The notes beneath the pieces are model-generated. The model worked only from the letters and a program-made list of their open reading frames with translations, was not told the DNA's origin and searched no databases. Shown here piece after piece: positions 21,948 through 32,900 of a DNA stretch of 64,000 nt. A program made the position numbers and the translations under genes. This DNA is from Ahaetulla prasina (lineage: Eukaryota > Chordata > Lepidosauria > Squamata > Colubridae), in assembly GCF_028640845.1 (NCBI RefSeq), contig NC_080542.1, positions 150,194,179 through 150,258,178 on the forward strand. The letters run 5' to 3'. How positions within the stretch are numbered: the stretch's first letter is position 1; each line of letters starts with the position of its first letter.

Positions 21948-22229
21948 GACACAACCCCCCTTTTGGCTTCACATCCCAAAACAGCTGGGAGAGGAAAAAA
22001 AGCCTCGCCTCCCAAAACAGGGCTGGGAGGGGAATCTCCGCAGAAAGTGAGGAGAAAGGTAGCAGCCCCGCCCCACATCCCCGCGCATGTGCGTACGTCT
22101 CCCCCTTGCAGGGCAGAGACCCCAAAATCAGGTGGCTGGCAGGAAGCAGGTGCGCAGGCCTAGTGAAGCTGAGCTGGGCGATGGCTCACGTGGCCGCAGA
22201 GAGGGCTCCGCCTGCCATGTGTGCCATAA

Positions 22230-22359
22230 GTTCAACATCAAGGTAGATAGGCTTTCCTTCCTGAGCATGGGGGTTGGACTAGATGACCTCCAAGGTCCCT
22301 TCCAGCTCTGTGATTCTGTAATTCTGTAAGGGTCTCCTGCTTGAGCAGGGGATTGGATG

Positions 22360-22418
<59 letters not shown>

Positions 22419-22423
22419 GAGAG

Positions 22424-22477
<54 letters not shown>

Positions 22478-22480
22478 ATA
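22230..22480 (+). repeat. CR1 3' end followed by (CTAT)n and (TG)n
   Basis: GGGGTTGGACTAGATGACCT at about 22269 marks the CR1 end. CTAT repeats run about 22361-22418 and TG repeats about 22428-22474, just upstream of the second SUCLA2 retrogene. Confidence 0.85.
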
Positions 22481-22511
22481 TGAAGCAGCTGGGAACCTTT
22501 GGCCACCTGGT

Positions 22512-22541
22512 CACGTGCTCAGCACCCTGGATCCGACCAAT
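22512..22541 (+). promoter_or_regulatory. E-box and CCAAT box upstream of SUCLA2-like retrogene 2
   Basis: CACGTG at 22512-22517 and CCAAT at 22537-22541 lie 110-140 bases upstream of the chosen ATG. Promoter use is inference; there is no CRE here, unlike in retrogene 1. Confidence 0.35.
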
Positions 22542-22648
22542 CGCAGGCAGCCAAGAGGCAGTTAGAGAAAGAATTCTGGGAATTTGCTTCTGCTCAGAAG
22601 GGCAGTTGGGAGTCTGAAGAAGACAAGAAAGATAGAGGGGATTCCTCC

Positions 22649-23986
22649 ATGTTCAGTCACTGGGCAGCGAGTATAGTACGATGGATGGGCGGAAGTAGCG
22701 GACTAGGCGCCGTGGGTTGTCCCGGGTTCTGGGGGCTTCAGCGAAGGTGCCTGTCCCTCCATGAATACCTGAGCATGCAGCTGCTGAAGGAAGCCGGTGT
22801 CTCGGTGCCGAAGGCCCTGGTGGCGAAGACCCCTGAGGAGGCCTTCCAAGCTGCCAAGAAGATCGGGACGGAGGACCTGGTGGTGAAGGCCCAGGTTTTA
22901 GCCGGGGGGCGTGGCAAAGGGACCTTCGAAGGTGGGCTGAAGGGCGGCGTGCAGATGGTGGGGTCTCCGGAGGAGGCCAAGGAGGTGGCCGCAAGAATGA
23001 TCGGCAAGAAGCTCTTCACCAAGCAGACAGGTGAGAAAGGACAGATCTGCAACCAGGTTCTTGTCTGCGAACGCCGATACTTGCGGAAGGAGTATTACTT
23101 CGCCATCACCATGGAGGGCAGCTTCCAGGGACCGGTGTTGATTGGCAGCTCCCAAGGTGGAGTCAACATTGAAGAGGTGGCTGCCAAGAACCCGGAAGCC
23201 ATCATAAAAGAACCGGTGAACATCGCGGAGGGCATCCAGGAAGATCAGGCCCTACGGCTGGCCCAGAAAATGGGTTTTCCCACCAAGGTGGCGGGTGCAG
23301 CTGCTGAGAACATTGTCAAGCTGTACCACCTGTTTATCAAGTATGATGCACTCCTGGTGGAGATCAACCCGCTAGCGGAAGACTCTACGGGGACTGTCAT
23401 GTGCGTGGACGCCAAGATCAACTTTGATGACAATTCGGCCTTCCGTCAGAAGAAGGTCTTTGAGCTGCAGGATTGGACCCAGATGGATGAGAAGGAGAGG
23501 GAGGCTGCCAACGCGGAACTGAATTACATTGCGTTGGATGGGAACATTGGTTGTCTGGTCAACGGGGCAGGCTTGGCCATGGCCACTATGGACATCATCA
23601 AGCTCCACGGAGGCTCACCGGCCAATTTCCTGGATGTCGGCGGAGGGGCCACGGCAGAGCAGGTGAAGGAGGCCTTCAAGCTGATCACATCTGACAAGCA
23701 GGTGCAGTCCATCCTGGTCAACATTTTTGGTGGCATCATGCACTGCGACATCATCGCCAAAGGCATCATCCTGGCAGCCACAGAGCTGGAGCTGAAGACT
23801 CCCGTGGTGGTCAGGTTGCAGGGCACCCAAGTCAACCAGGCGAAGGTTTTGATAGCCCAGAGCAAACTGGAGATCTTGGCCTGCGATGATCTGGATCAGG
23901 CAGCCAAAGTAGCTGTGGGCCTCTCCAAAATCGTGACGTTGGCCAAGGAAGCCCAGCTGCAGGTGACCTTCCAGTGGAAGACCTGA
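22649..23986 (+). CDS. SUCLA2-like retrogene 2 (succinyl-CoA ligase beta subunit)
   Basis: An intact intronless frame of 445 residues from this ATG, aligning with retrogene 1 without gaps. The frame is open further upstream, to 22499, but homology and a leader-like sequence begin at [12 protein letters not shown], so 22649 is preferred. The leader of about 34 residues ends before LSLHEYLS (35). ATP-grasp features are AGGRGKG (85-91, normal glycine loop), EINPL and VDAKI; the ligase domain has [20 protein letters not shown] and NIFGG. It is expected to act as the nucleotide-binding beta subunit of mitochondrial succinyl-CoA ligase with SUCLG1. Oddity: GGIMHCD has H365 where SUCLA2 and retrogene 1 have R. 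Residues shared with retrogene 1 but not human SUCLA2 ([23 protein letters not shown]) suggest one retrocopy that later duplicated, or features of reptile SUCLA2 itself. Confidence 0.92.
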   Translation: MFSHWAASIVRWMGGSSGLGAVGCPGFWGLQRRCLSLHEYLSMQLLKEAGVSVPKALVAKTPEEAFQAAKKIGTEDLVVKAQVLAGGRGKGTFEGGLKGGVQMVGSPEEAKEVAARMIGKKLFTKQTGEKGQICNQVLVCERRYLRKEYYFAITMEGSFQGPVLIGSSQGGVNIEEVAAKNPEAIIKEPVNIAEGIQEDQALRLAQKMGFPTKVAGAAAENIVKLYHLFIKYDALLVEINPLAEDSTGTVMCVDAKINFDDNSAFRQKKVFELQDWTQMDEKEREAANAELNYIALDGNIGCLVNGAGLAMATMDIIKLHGGSPANFLDVGGGATAEQVKEAFKLITSDKQVQSILVNIFGGIMHCDIIAKGIILAATELELKTPVVVRLQGTQVNQAKVLIAQSKLEILACDDLDQAAKVAVGLSKIVTLAKEAQLQVTFQWKT

Positions 23987-24185
23987 GGAAGCTTCTCTGC
24001 TTGGGATCTCTGAAGGCCCTGAAAGCCCTCAAAGTTCTAAGGGCTGAATCAGGCAAGCGTGGCTTCCATCTCCACCATGCCTGATGAACAGGAGATCTCC
24101 TGTAGCTTCACTTCTTCTGTCCTATTTGTAGATGACTAAGGAGGTCAACTGGAAACTCTATGATGGGCTTGGCCGGCTTCTTCCC

Positions 24186-24191
24186 AATAAA
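24186..24191 (+). terminator. Polyadenylation signal AATAAA of SUCLA2-like retrogene 2
   Basis: Canonical hexamer 200 bases after the stop codon, closely mirroring the spacing in retrogene 1. Confidence 0.7.
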
Positions 24192-24534
24192 ACCTGGGCA
24201 TGAAGCCAACGGTGGTCTCTGGTCTCATAAGTCCTGGGTTGGCATGTTGGTTGGTGCCATCCGGGCGGGTTTAGAAGCCCTCATAAAGGACCAAGCTTTT
24301 TTGGCCAGCATTAAACCACCATCCAAGGAAGAGGAGAGGGGATCACGCCAATGTCGGTGAAGGCTCTGCTTTAAAGGGGGAAAGTTTAAGGGGTTGGTTA
24401 TCAGCCAACAAGCTAGCTTAACCGATAGCCTGCGATGTAACAGCCATAAATGGAGAATTATCCTTTATGGTTGGAAGTCACGACGGTCGTAAAGCAGGAC
24501 ACTCAGGTGCCTGATTTCTTCTGATGATTGTTAA

Positions 24535-25000
24535 GTAGCTTGTTAGCTTCCTCTTCTCTTCTCCTCTCCTTCTTCTGCTTTTCCTTCTCCTCCTTCCTCT
24601 TTTTCTCCTTCTCTTCCTCCTCCCCTTCTTCCTCCCTCTCCCCATCTCTTTTCTTTCTTCTGCTTTTCCTCCTCCTCCTTCCTCTTCTTCTTCCTCTTCT
24701 TCCTCTTCCTCCTCCTCTTCCTCCCCACCTCCTCCTGCTTCTCCTCCTCCCTCTTCTTTCTGTCCTTCCTGTTCTTCTTCCTCCTTCTCCTCCTCTTCCT
24801 CTTCCTCCTCCCTATCTCCTTCTGCTTTTCCTCCTCGTACTCCTTCCTCCTCCTCCTGTTCTTCCTCCTCCTCCCCCTCTCCTTCTTTTCCTCCTCCCCC
24901 TCCCCCCTCATCCCATCTCTCCTTGTCCTCTTCCTCTTCCTTCTTTTCTGGCTTTTCTTCCTCCTCCCTCCCCCTCCTCCTCCTCCTCCTCTCCAGCTCT
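24535..25000 (+). repeat. Polypyrimidine CTT/CCT tract
   Basis: About 465 bases of imperfect TTCCTCCTC repeats on the + strand, purine-only on the other. The Glu/Arg-rich and Leu/Ser-rich frames here are artefacts. The segment between 24192 and 24535 contains no gene I can see. Confidence 0.9.
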
Positions 25001-25185
25001 GGCCACATTAAGGAGAGATGCTGGCTGATGTTCACCCAGCAGCTGGTGGCATTTGGTGAGTGGAAGGTGGGGGTGGAAATGCTGGGAGAATCCGTCCCAT
25101 CTGGTCCTTCACACTCCTTCCCATGTCCTGGACTCTGTAAATAAGGACCAGACTGTTTACTAACAGCATTCCTGTGTCAGGATCA

Positions 25186-25187
<2 letters not shown>

Positions 25188-25280
<93 letters not shown>
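25188..25280 (+). repeat. (GT)n followed by (GA)n
   Basis: Pure GT dinucleotides at about 25192-25244, then pure GA to about 25280. Confidence 0.95.
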
Positions 25281-25283
<3 letters not shown>

Positions 25284-25364
25284 GTTATGCCTTGCATATG
25301 CCTTGCAGCTCCAACAGACTCCCAGCAGCTGGACTGAGGAATTGTTCTGGTATTGGCTGTGAAC

Positions 25365-25640
25365 AGAATCAGAGTTGGAAGGGACCTCAGAGGTCATCTA
25401 GTCCAACCCCCCCCCGCTCGAGCAGGGGACCCTATCCTATTCAGACAAATGTCCGTCCAGTCTCAGCTTAACAGCCTCCAGTGTTGGAATACCCACAACT
25501 TCTGGTGGCAAGCAGTTCCACCAGCTAATTGTCCTCCATTAGGAAGTTTCTCCTTAATTCCAGGTTTCTTCTTTCCTTGGTGAGTTTCCATCCATTGCTT
25601 CTTGTCCTGCCTTCTGGTGCTCTTTGGAGAACAGATGGAG
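25365..25640 (-). mobile_element. CR1 3' end fragment
   Basis: Begins with AGAGTTGGAAGGGACCTCAG and TCTAGTCCAACCCCCC and, on the - strand, reads into the CR1 C-terminus ([20 protein letters not shown]). Confidence 0.8.
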
Positions 25641-25829
25641 CTGATCTGGAAGCTCTGTGGTTCCTAAGGGAGGGGAGGGGGAGGGGGAGGGGGCTGGCTC
25701 CAAAGACTCCTCTCAAGAGAGCTTTAATCAGGGAAAACACACCCAGCTTTTAAAAACACGCAGAGGACAAATTCTTATCCCCCCCCACCAAAAAAAAAAA
25801 AAAGATTTTCAGGGTTTTTAAATTATCTG

Positions 25830-26320
25830 ACATGTGAGTGTGAGAGAGAGGAGGGAGGGAGAGGGAGGGAGGGAGGAAGAAAGAGGAAGAAATAGAGAGA
25901 AAGAGAAAGAGAGAGAAAGAGAGGGGGGAGGAAGAAAGAGAGAGAAAGAAGAGAGAAAAGAAAGAAAGAAAAAGAAAGAAAGAAAGAGAGAGACAGGGAA
26001 AATGAGAGAGAGAGAAGAAGAAAAAAAAAAGAGAGAAAGAGAGAAAGTAAAAGAGAAAGAGAAAGAAAAAGAGAGAAAGAGAAAGAGAAAGAAAGGGAGA
26101 ATGAAAGAAAGAGAGAAAGAGAAAAAGAAAGAGAGAGAGAGACAAAGAGAAAGAGTAAGAGGGTGAAAGAGAGAAAGAAAGGGAGAAAGGGAAAAGAAAA
26201 AAGAGAAAGAGAAAAAGAGAAAGAGAGAAAGAGAGAAAAAGAAAGCGAGAGAGAAAGAGAAAGGGAGAGAGAGAAAGAGAAAGGGAGAAAGAAAGGGAAA
26301 GAGAGAGAAAGGTTGACTCA
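25830..26320 (+). repeat. Purine-rich GAAAGAGA tract
   Basis: About 490 bases of GAAA/GAGA repeats; a shorter similar run follows at 26478-26600 after a CR1-type 3' tail (GTAAGCCGCCCTGAGTCTTC at 26432). Confidence 0.9.
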
Positions 26321-26604
26321 GCCTTCCATCCTTTATAAGGTAGGTAAAATGAGGACCCAGATTGTTGGGGGGGCAATAAGTTGACTTTGTAAAAAATATA
26401 CAAATAGAATGAGACTATTGCCTTATACACTGTAAGCCGCCCTGAGTCTTCGGAGAAGGGCGGGGTATAAATGTAAACAAAAAAAAAAAAAAGAAGAAGA
26501 AACGAGTGAGAAAAAGAGAGAAAGGGAGAAAGAAAAAGAGAGAGTGTGTGTGTAAAAGAGAGAAAAAGAAAGAGAAAGAGAAAGAGGGAGAAAGAGATAG
26601 TACT

Positions 26605-26955
26605 GAACTTATGACCACAATTGAGCCTGAAATTCCTGACATTAAGTGAGACATTTGTTAAATGCATTCTGCCCTGTTTTACGACCATGTTAGAAACACA
26701 TTCGGGAAGCGAATCGGGCTTCCTCATGGAATTTTGCTCGGGGGAAGGTTGCCAAAAAGGGATCACATGACCCAGATACACTGTGACCGTCGTAAATATG
26801 AGTCGGTTGCCCAGCGGTTGAATTTTGATCGTGTGACACTGGAGACATTGCAAAGGTTGTAAGTCTGAACAACAGTCCTATGTCTCTTTCTTCAGGGCCG
26901 TTGTAACTTGGAATGGTCACTAAGTGAACTGTCATAAGTGGAGGACTACCAAGTG
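26605..26955. mobile_element. MITE of the ACGACCGTCATAA family
   Basis: Contains TGAACTTATGACCACAATTG, ACTGTGACCGTCGTAAATAT and a TCATAAGTGGAGGACTACC end, matching the copy at 35256-35578. Confidence 0.6.
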
Positions 26956-27126
26956 TGGAAGGAGACTGCCCTAGATGCAATGGATTGTTGGGGGGGCGGG
27001 GGTGCTCCTGGGGCCGTGTGGTTTCTTGGAATTTTTTAATCAAGGTGATTGATCGATCAGAAAAGGATTCTCAGGTGGGAAATTAGGAATCTGGTTCAAG
27101 GCTTCCGGTGGCTCCATCTTTTCTTG

Positions 27127-28533
27127 GGGGAGACATTTATTTATTTATTTATTATTTTAATTTATATACCGCCCTTCTCCCGAAGGACTCAGGGTGGTTT
27201 ACAGCCAAGTAAAACAAGAAATCACAAAAATTAAAAACATTTTTAAAAACTAATTCAATTTGGCTAAAAAACTAAAAACTCTAATAAAACACCCCCATTA
27301 AAAACTATTAGGCCAGTCCTGCACGATGAAATAAAAGAGTCTTCAACTCATGCTGGAAGGCCCGAAGGCCAGGGAGTTGACGTATCCCTGGAGGCAGCTC
27401 GTTCCAGAGGGCAGGAGCCCCCACAGAGAAGGCCCTCCCCCTGGGGGTCGCCAGTCGACATTGTCTGACTGACGGCACCCTGAGGAGACCCTCCCTATGG
27501 GAGCGCACTGGTCAATGGGAGGCAATCGGTGGCAGCAGGCAGTCCCGTAAATAACCCGGTCCTGTGCCATGGAGCGCTTTAAAGATAGTAACCAGCACCT
27601 TGAATTGCACCCGGAAGACCACCGGCAACCAGTGCAGCTTGCACAGGAGAGGTGTTATATGGGAGCCTCGAGTTGCTCCCTCTACTACCCGCGCAGCCGC
27701 ATTCTAGACCAGTTGGAGCCTCCGGGTGCTCTTCAAGGGGAGCCCCATGTAGAGAGCGTTGCAGTAGTCCAGGCGGGAAGTGACGAGGGCGTGAGTGACC
27801 GTGCATAGGGAATCCCGGTCTAAGAAGGGACGCAACTGGCTTATCAGGCGAACCTGATAAAAAGCCCCCCTGGCGATGGCCGTCATGTGCTCTTCTAAAG
27901 ACAGCCGTACATCCAGGAGGACGCCAAGATTGTGAACCGTGGGGGCCAATGACTTGCCCCCTACAGTCAGCGATGGAGTCAGCTGGCTGTACCAGGATGC
28001 CGGCATCCACAGCCACTCAGTCTTGGAAGGGTTAAGTTGAAGCCTGTTTTTCCCCATCCAGACCTGCACGTCCTCCAGGCACTGGGACATCACTTCATAT
28101 AGATGTTGAACAGGAGAGGCGAGAGAACCGACCCCTGTGGCACCCCACACATGAGGCGCCTCGCGGCCGATCTCTGCCCCCCTGCCAATACCGTCTGCGA
28201 CTGGTCAGAGAGGAAGGAGGAGAACCACCGAAAAACGGTGCCCCCCACTCCCAGCCTCTCTAGCTGCCGCAGCAAGATACCATGGTCGATGGTATCAAAA
28301 GCCGCTGAGAGATCTAATAGGACCAGGGCAGAGGAACAACCTCTGTCCCGGGCCCTCCAGAGATCATCTACCAACGTGACCAAGGCCGTCTCTGTGCTGT
28401 ACCCAGGCCAGAAGCTGGACTGGGACGGGTCAAGATAGACAGATTCATCCAGGGACTGGGGGAGGACCTGAAAAGAGACCCTCCTAAAATGTCCAGAGTG
28501 TTGTATGGGTGGGTGGGTGGCCCTTGAAACCAA
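27127..28533 (-). mobile_element. CR1-type LINE, 3' half
   Basis: On the - strand: RSSTNVTKAVSVLY on the opposite sense marks the start, then [74 protein letters not shown] and a 3' UTR with ACCGCCCTTCTCCCGAAGGA and a (TTTA)n tail at 27137-27152. The YADD segment is missing by an internal deletion near 28100 (frame breaks after NIYMK). Confidence 0.88.
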
Positions 28534-29205
28534 TCAACTAATCAATCAGCCAGTCAATCAATTAGTCAGTTAGTCAATCAGTTAGATAGTCAGTGAATTA
28601 AACAGTCAGAGTCAGTCAATCAGTTAGATAATCAGTCAGTCAATCAATGGGTCACTAAGTTAATCAGTCATTCAATCAGTCAGATAATCAATCAACCAAT
28701 CAATCAGATAATCAATCAGGCAGGCAGGCCATCAGTTAGACAGTCAGTCAATCAATGAGTCAGTGAGTTAGTCAGTCAGAGTCAATCAATCAGTCAGTTA
28801 GTGAATCAGACAATCTGTCAGGTAATCAATCAATCAATCAATCAGTTATTCAGTCAATCAGTTAAACAGTCAATCAGTTAGTGAGTCAATGTCAGTCAAT
28901 CAATGTTAGTCAATGTTAGACAGTCAATCTAGTAGTCAATCAGTCAGTCAGTTACTCAGTCAATCACTTAGATAGTCAATCAGATAATCAATCAATCAGG
29001 TAATCAGGTAGGCAGTCAATCAATGTCAGTCAGTTACTCAATCAATTAGAGTCAGTCAATCAATCAGCCAGCTACTCAGTCAGTCCATCAATTAGACAAT
29101 CAATGAGTCAGTGAGTTAATCAGACAATCAATCAATCAATCAGTTAGACAGTCAATCAATTAATCAGTCAATCAGTCACTCAGTTAATCAATCAGCCAGT
29201 CAATC
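28515..29205 (+). repeat. Degenerate (CAAT)n/(CAGT)n tetranucleotide array
   Basis: About 690 bases composed almost only of CAATCAAT, CAGTCAGT, TTAGTCAAT and similar units, starting immediately at the end of the CR1 copy. No internal longer period is obvious by eye. Confidence 0.92.
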
Positions 29206-29508
29206 ATGCAACTTGCAGCTGAGCTTTGTGTGCACGCACGCGTGCACCAGCCCACCACTCACAGGGCCCAGTTCCCCTTCCCCCACCCCAGCCAGGCCGT
29301 CAAGCCACAAAAGTTGGGGACCATTGTGCCAGACAACCCATGATCTGTTTGGTCATTCTTCTTTCCAGATAAAATATGTGCTTGTGCCTTTCTCCCCTTC
29401 CCCTCACAAGAGCACCCCTGTGAAGCCACCAACTCCTCCTCTTCACACACACACACACACCACCGCCCCCAAGGAGTCATGTCAGTCATTTGCTCTTGAA
29501 CCATGGTG

Positions 29509-29514
29509 GTTTAT
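29509..29514 (-). terminator. Polyadenylation signal of the zinc-finger gene
   Basis: TTTATT on the + strand gives AATAAA on the - strand about 430 bases after the zinc-finger stop codon at 29942. The 3' UTR thus covers about 29490-29941. Confidence 0.65.
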
Positions 29515-29941
29515 TGGTTTTGGCTAACTCGCCAATTGTACCCTGGCCTCCGTTTCAGAAAAGCTACTCCATACCTTACTATCCTTCATTTCATGTTGCT
29601 TCTGCCGATCCCCCGTTACTTTCAGGGACTCAAGCCTTCCTCCTCTTTCTACAAGCTAGGTACCACTGCCTAACGTCCAACTGACTATCCCCTAGTAAGT
29701 GCACAGTTTGCTAAACTAAGAATTTGGCAACTGCCTACCCTAAACCATAAATGCTCCCATGTGGTCAGCTTCTTTTGTGGCTGAGGCTGCCATATCACGG
29801 ACAAAAGTCCTCCCCCCCAAGTCAGCCTCAGCCAGCCTCTCTCCTGCGGCCGAGTACAGCGGGTTGCTATGTTGTTCACGTCAAAAACGGTATCCCAGAG
29901 ATCAATTAAAGAGTGCCTTCCCCTCTCAACCATTCCCAAGT

Positions 29942-32900
29942 CTAAGCATTGGCATCCTCAAATCCAAGACCTTTGCCACCAGCTTCCTGCTTGAACTTGG
30001 TCAGAGTCTCCAGGGGCACGGGAAGCGGGGTGCAGGATAGGAGGAGAGGGTGCACCTGGAGGAAGGGGTTCACGTTCTCCCCGTTGTCCCGGTAGCAGGG
30101 CAGCAAGTGGTCCCCCGCATGGGCTGCCTGATGCCCCTTCAGCCCTTTCCGCTGGCCGAACACCAGGCCGCACTCAGTGCAAGGGTACACGCGCTCCACC
30201 GTGTGCGTCAAGTGGTGAGTCCGTAGGTTCCCCTTGTACTTGAAGCTCTTCCCGCACTCCAAGCAGTTGAAGGGCCGCTCACCGGTGTGGATGCGCCGGT
30301 GCTTCATCAGGGTGGTCTTTAGGTTGAAGGTCTTGCCGCACTCGCCGCAAACGAAAGGACGCTCGCCAGTGTGGATGCGCTGGTGGGTGACGAGGGTGCC
30401 CTTGCGGTTGAAGCTCTTCCCGCACTCGGCACAGGAGAAGGGCTTCTCGCCGGTGTGGATGCGCTGGTGCTTGATCAGTTCCCCATTGTGACTGAAGCTC
30501 TTCCCACAATCAGCGCAGGCAAAGGGCCGCTCGCCAGTGTGGATGCGTTGGTGCCGGGTGAGGTCCCCGTTACGGCTGAAGCTCTTCCCACAGTCGGGGC
30601 AGATGAAGGGCCGATCGCCCACGTGGATCTTCTGGTGCAGGATAAAGGTCTTCCGGGCGCAGAAGCCCTTGCCGCACTCACCACAGACGAAGGGCCGCTC
30701 GCCCCGATGGATCTTTTGATGGGTGACGAAGTTGGCTTTACGGTTGAAGCGTTTCCCACACTCGGGGCAGGAGAAGGGCTTCTCGCCTGTGTGGATGCGC
30801 TGGTGCAAGATGAAAGTCTGCTTGGAGCAGAAGCTCTTACTACAGACAGGGCACTCAAAGGGCTTCTCCCCCGTGTGGACACGGAGGTGGCGCATCAGGT
30901 CCCCCTTCTGGCTGAAGCTCTTCCCGCACTCGGTGCAAGGGAAGGGCTTCTCCCCCGTGTGGACCCGTAGGTGGGTCACCAGGTTGCCCCGGTGCTGGAA
31001 CCGCTTCCCGCAGACACTGCAAGCGAAGGGCCGCTCACTGGCAGGACTCTTGGGGTGCTGGTGGGCTTCAGCCGCCCCAGAGACGACCACAGTCACTGTT
31101 TTAGCAGCTCTGAAAGATCCTCCAGACGCAGGTACAGATGCCGGAGCCGCACTCCAAGTCCCAGGAGATCTCAACTGTGCCCACCAAGATGTGCTGCGTT
31201 TCCTCTTCAACGAACCCTGAGAAGGAGTTCCATCCGCGCTCTCTCTGCATGGCTCCTGAGCCATCTTTCCATGTGACAAGTTGGCACTCAGCTCCAAACA
31301 TCCGGCTAGCAGAGGAGAAAGAAGAATTAGCAGGATGATCTAGGATAGAGTCTTTTTGACTTTGTGCACTGGCGGGGGGGGAGAGAGTGCATGGGTCCGT
31401 GGGATTGGCAGGGACTTGTGCACGCCCAGCGCGCAAACAGAGGATGTGACCATGTGCTTGCCCACTGCTCGCGTGAGTAGGGATGCACACACTCAGTCGC
31501 CACTTCTGCAGGCTGGTTCTGAAAGGCTCAAGGCCCAGGGATTGAGGGGGACGCCTGATCTTGGATAGGGGTGTCAAAGAGTGGGTCAAACTCACCCAGG
31601 GGGGCAGGCCTAGGAGTGGGGGAGCAGCCAAAGTCCTCCTCGCCCACCTCGTCATCGTTGTCTCCTTCCTCCTCCTCCGGTTCCACCTTCACAATAACAT
31701 TGGGCTTGGTGTCCGCTGGGGACAGGAGGAGAGAGGCGGGTCAGCAGGGAAGGGGGAATGGGGGGCAGCAGCCTCATTGTGGAACACACCCCATATCTGG
31801 CACCTGCTGCTCTACTCAGGCAGAGCGTTGAGGCCAGACAAACTCACAGGAATCGGTGCTGGCCCCCCCGTCGCTGTCCTCCCAGAGACCGATGTGGTAC
31901 GATGGTTCTTCCGGCTCCTTCTTGATCCCTGGAACAAGATGCGCAATTGTGTTGTTGGGGCAGTGGTGCACCGCCCCCCCCCCCAAAATGCAGATGCCAC
32001 ACTTCCCAGAGGAAGGGGACCACGCCTGGAGCAAGCAGCAGGGTCCTGTCTGGGGTAGTTCGTGAAAACCCACCTTCCCGTGGCATGTTACTGCGGAGAG
32101 CCTCGACAGCCTCTTACTGGTCAGCAATAGCATAGCGTCCCCTGCTTGAGCAGGGGGTTGGACTAGACCAATAAGAGAATGGCAGAATTGGAAGGGACCT
32201 TGGAGGTCATCTGTAATAATAATAATAATAATAATATTTTAATTTGTATACTGCCCTTCTCCCGAAGGACTCAGTCCATCCCCCTGCTCAAGCAGGAGCT
32301 CCTATACCAGTGATGGCTATCCTATTTGCCATTGCATGCCAGGAGCCGGGGGGGTACCACCCATAATGCTATGCGCCCCACCCCTGCGCATGGGTGCATG
32401 ACCCCCCCACACTCCCCACGCTCCTGGCACACAATGGCACGGTAGGCCCGTTTTTTGCTCTCCCCAGCCTTCAGAGCCTTTCTAGGAGTCTGGGGAGGGT
32501 GAAAATGGCCTCCCCCTCATCTGGAGGCCCTCCGAAGGCCAAAAATGGCCCGGTGGCCAACTTCCATCCCACCAGAGGCTGGGGAGAGCAAAAAACGGGC
32601 CTTCCAGTCCCACTGGAACTTGGCAAACGGCCTCTTTCCAGCCTCTGGAGGGCCTCCGGGGGCGGGAGGCCATTGTCACCCTCCCCAGACTCCTAGAAAG
32701 GCTCTGGAGACTGGGGAGAGCAGACAACAGACCTTCCCCACCCCCACCCCCCGGGGCCCTCCGGAGGCAGGAAACAGCCTGTTTCCCTACTTCTGGTGGG
32801 CCCAGAAGGCCCAAAAATCAGCTAGCCGGCGCGCCAGAGCTGAGCTCACGTGCCCACCGGTATGACTATGCGGGCAACCTTCGCCATGCGTGCCATAGGT

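Noticed and set aside
22499..22648. 50-residue N-terminal extension of retrogene 2
   Set aside because: Open by chance; hydrophilic, overlaps the CCAAT/E-box region and has no counterpart in SUCLA2 or retrogene 1.
24478..25035. Glu/Lys/Arg-rich frame of 185 residues on the - strand
   Set aside because: Purine tract artefact.
25750..26853. 367-residue Ser/Leu/Phe-rich frame on the - strand
   Set aside because: Complement of a GAAA/GAGA tract joined to repeat sequence; not a protein.
28515..29205. CRISPR-like or satellite array
   Set aside because: Tetranucleotide repeat without spacers, in a vertebrate genome.
30371..30970. 199-residue + strand frame over the zinc fingers
   Set aside because: Antisense shadow of the C2H2 repeat; the - strand has the clear finger consensus.
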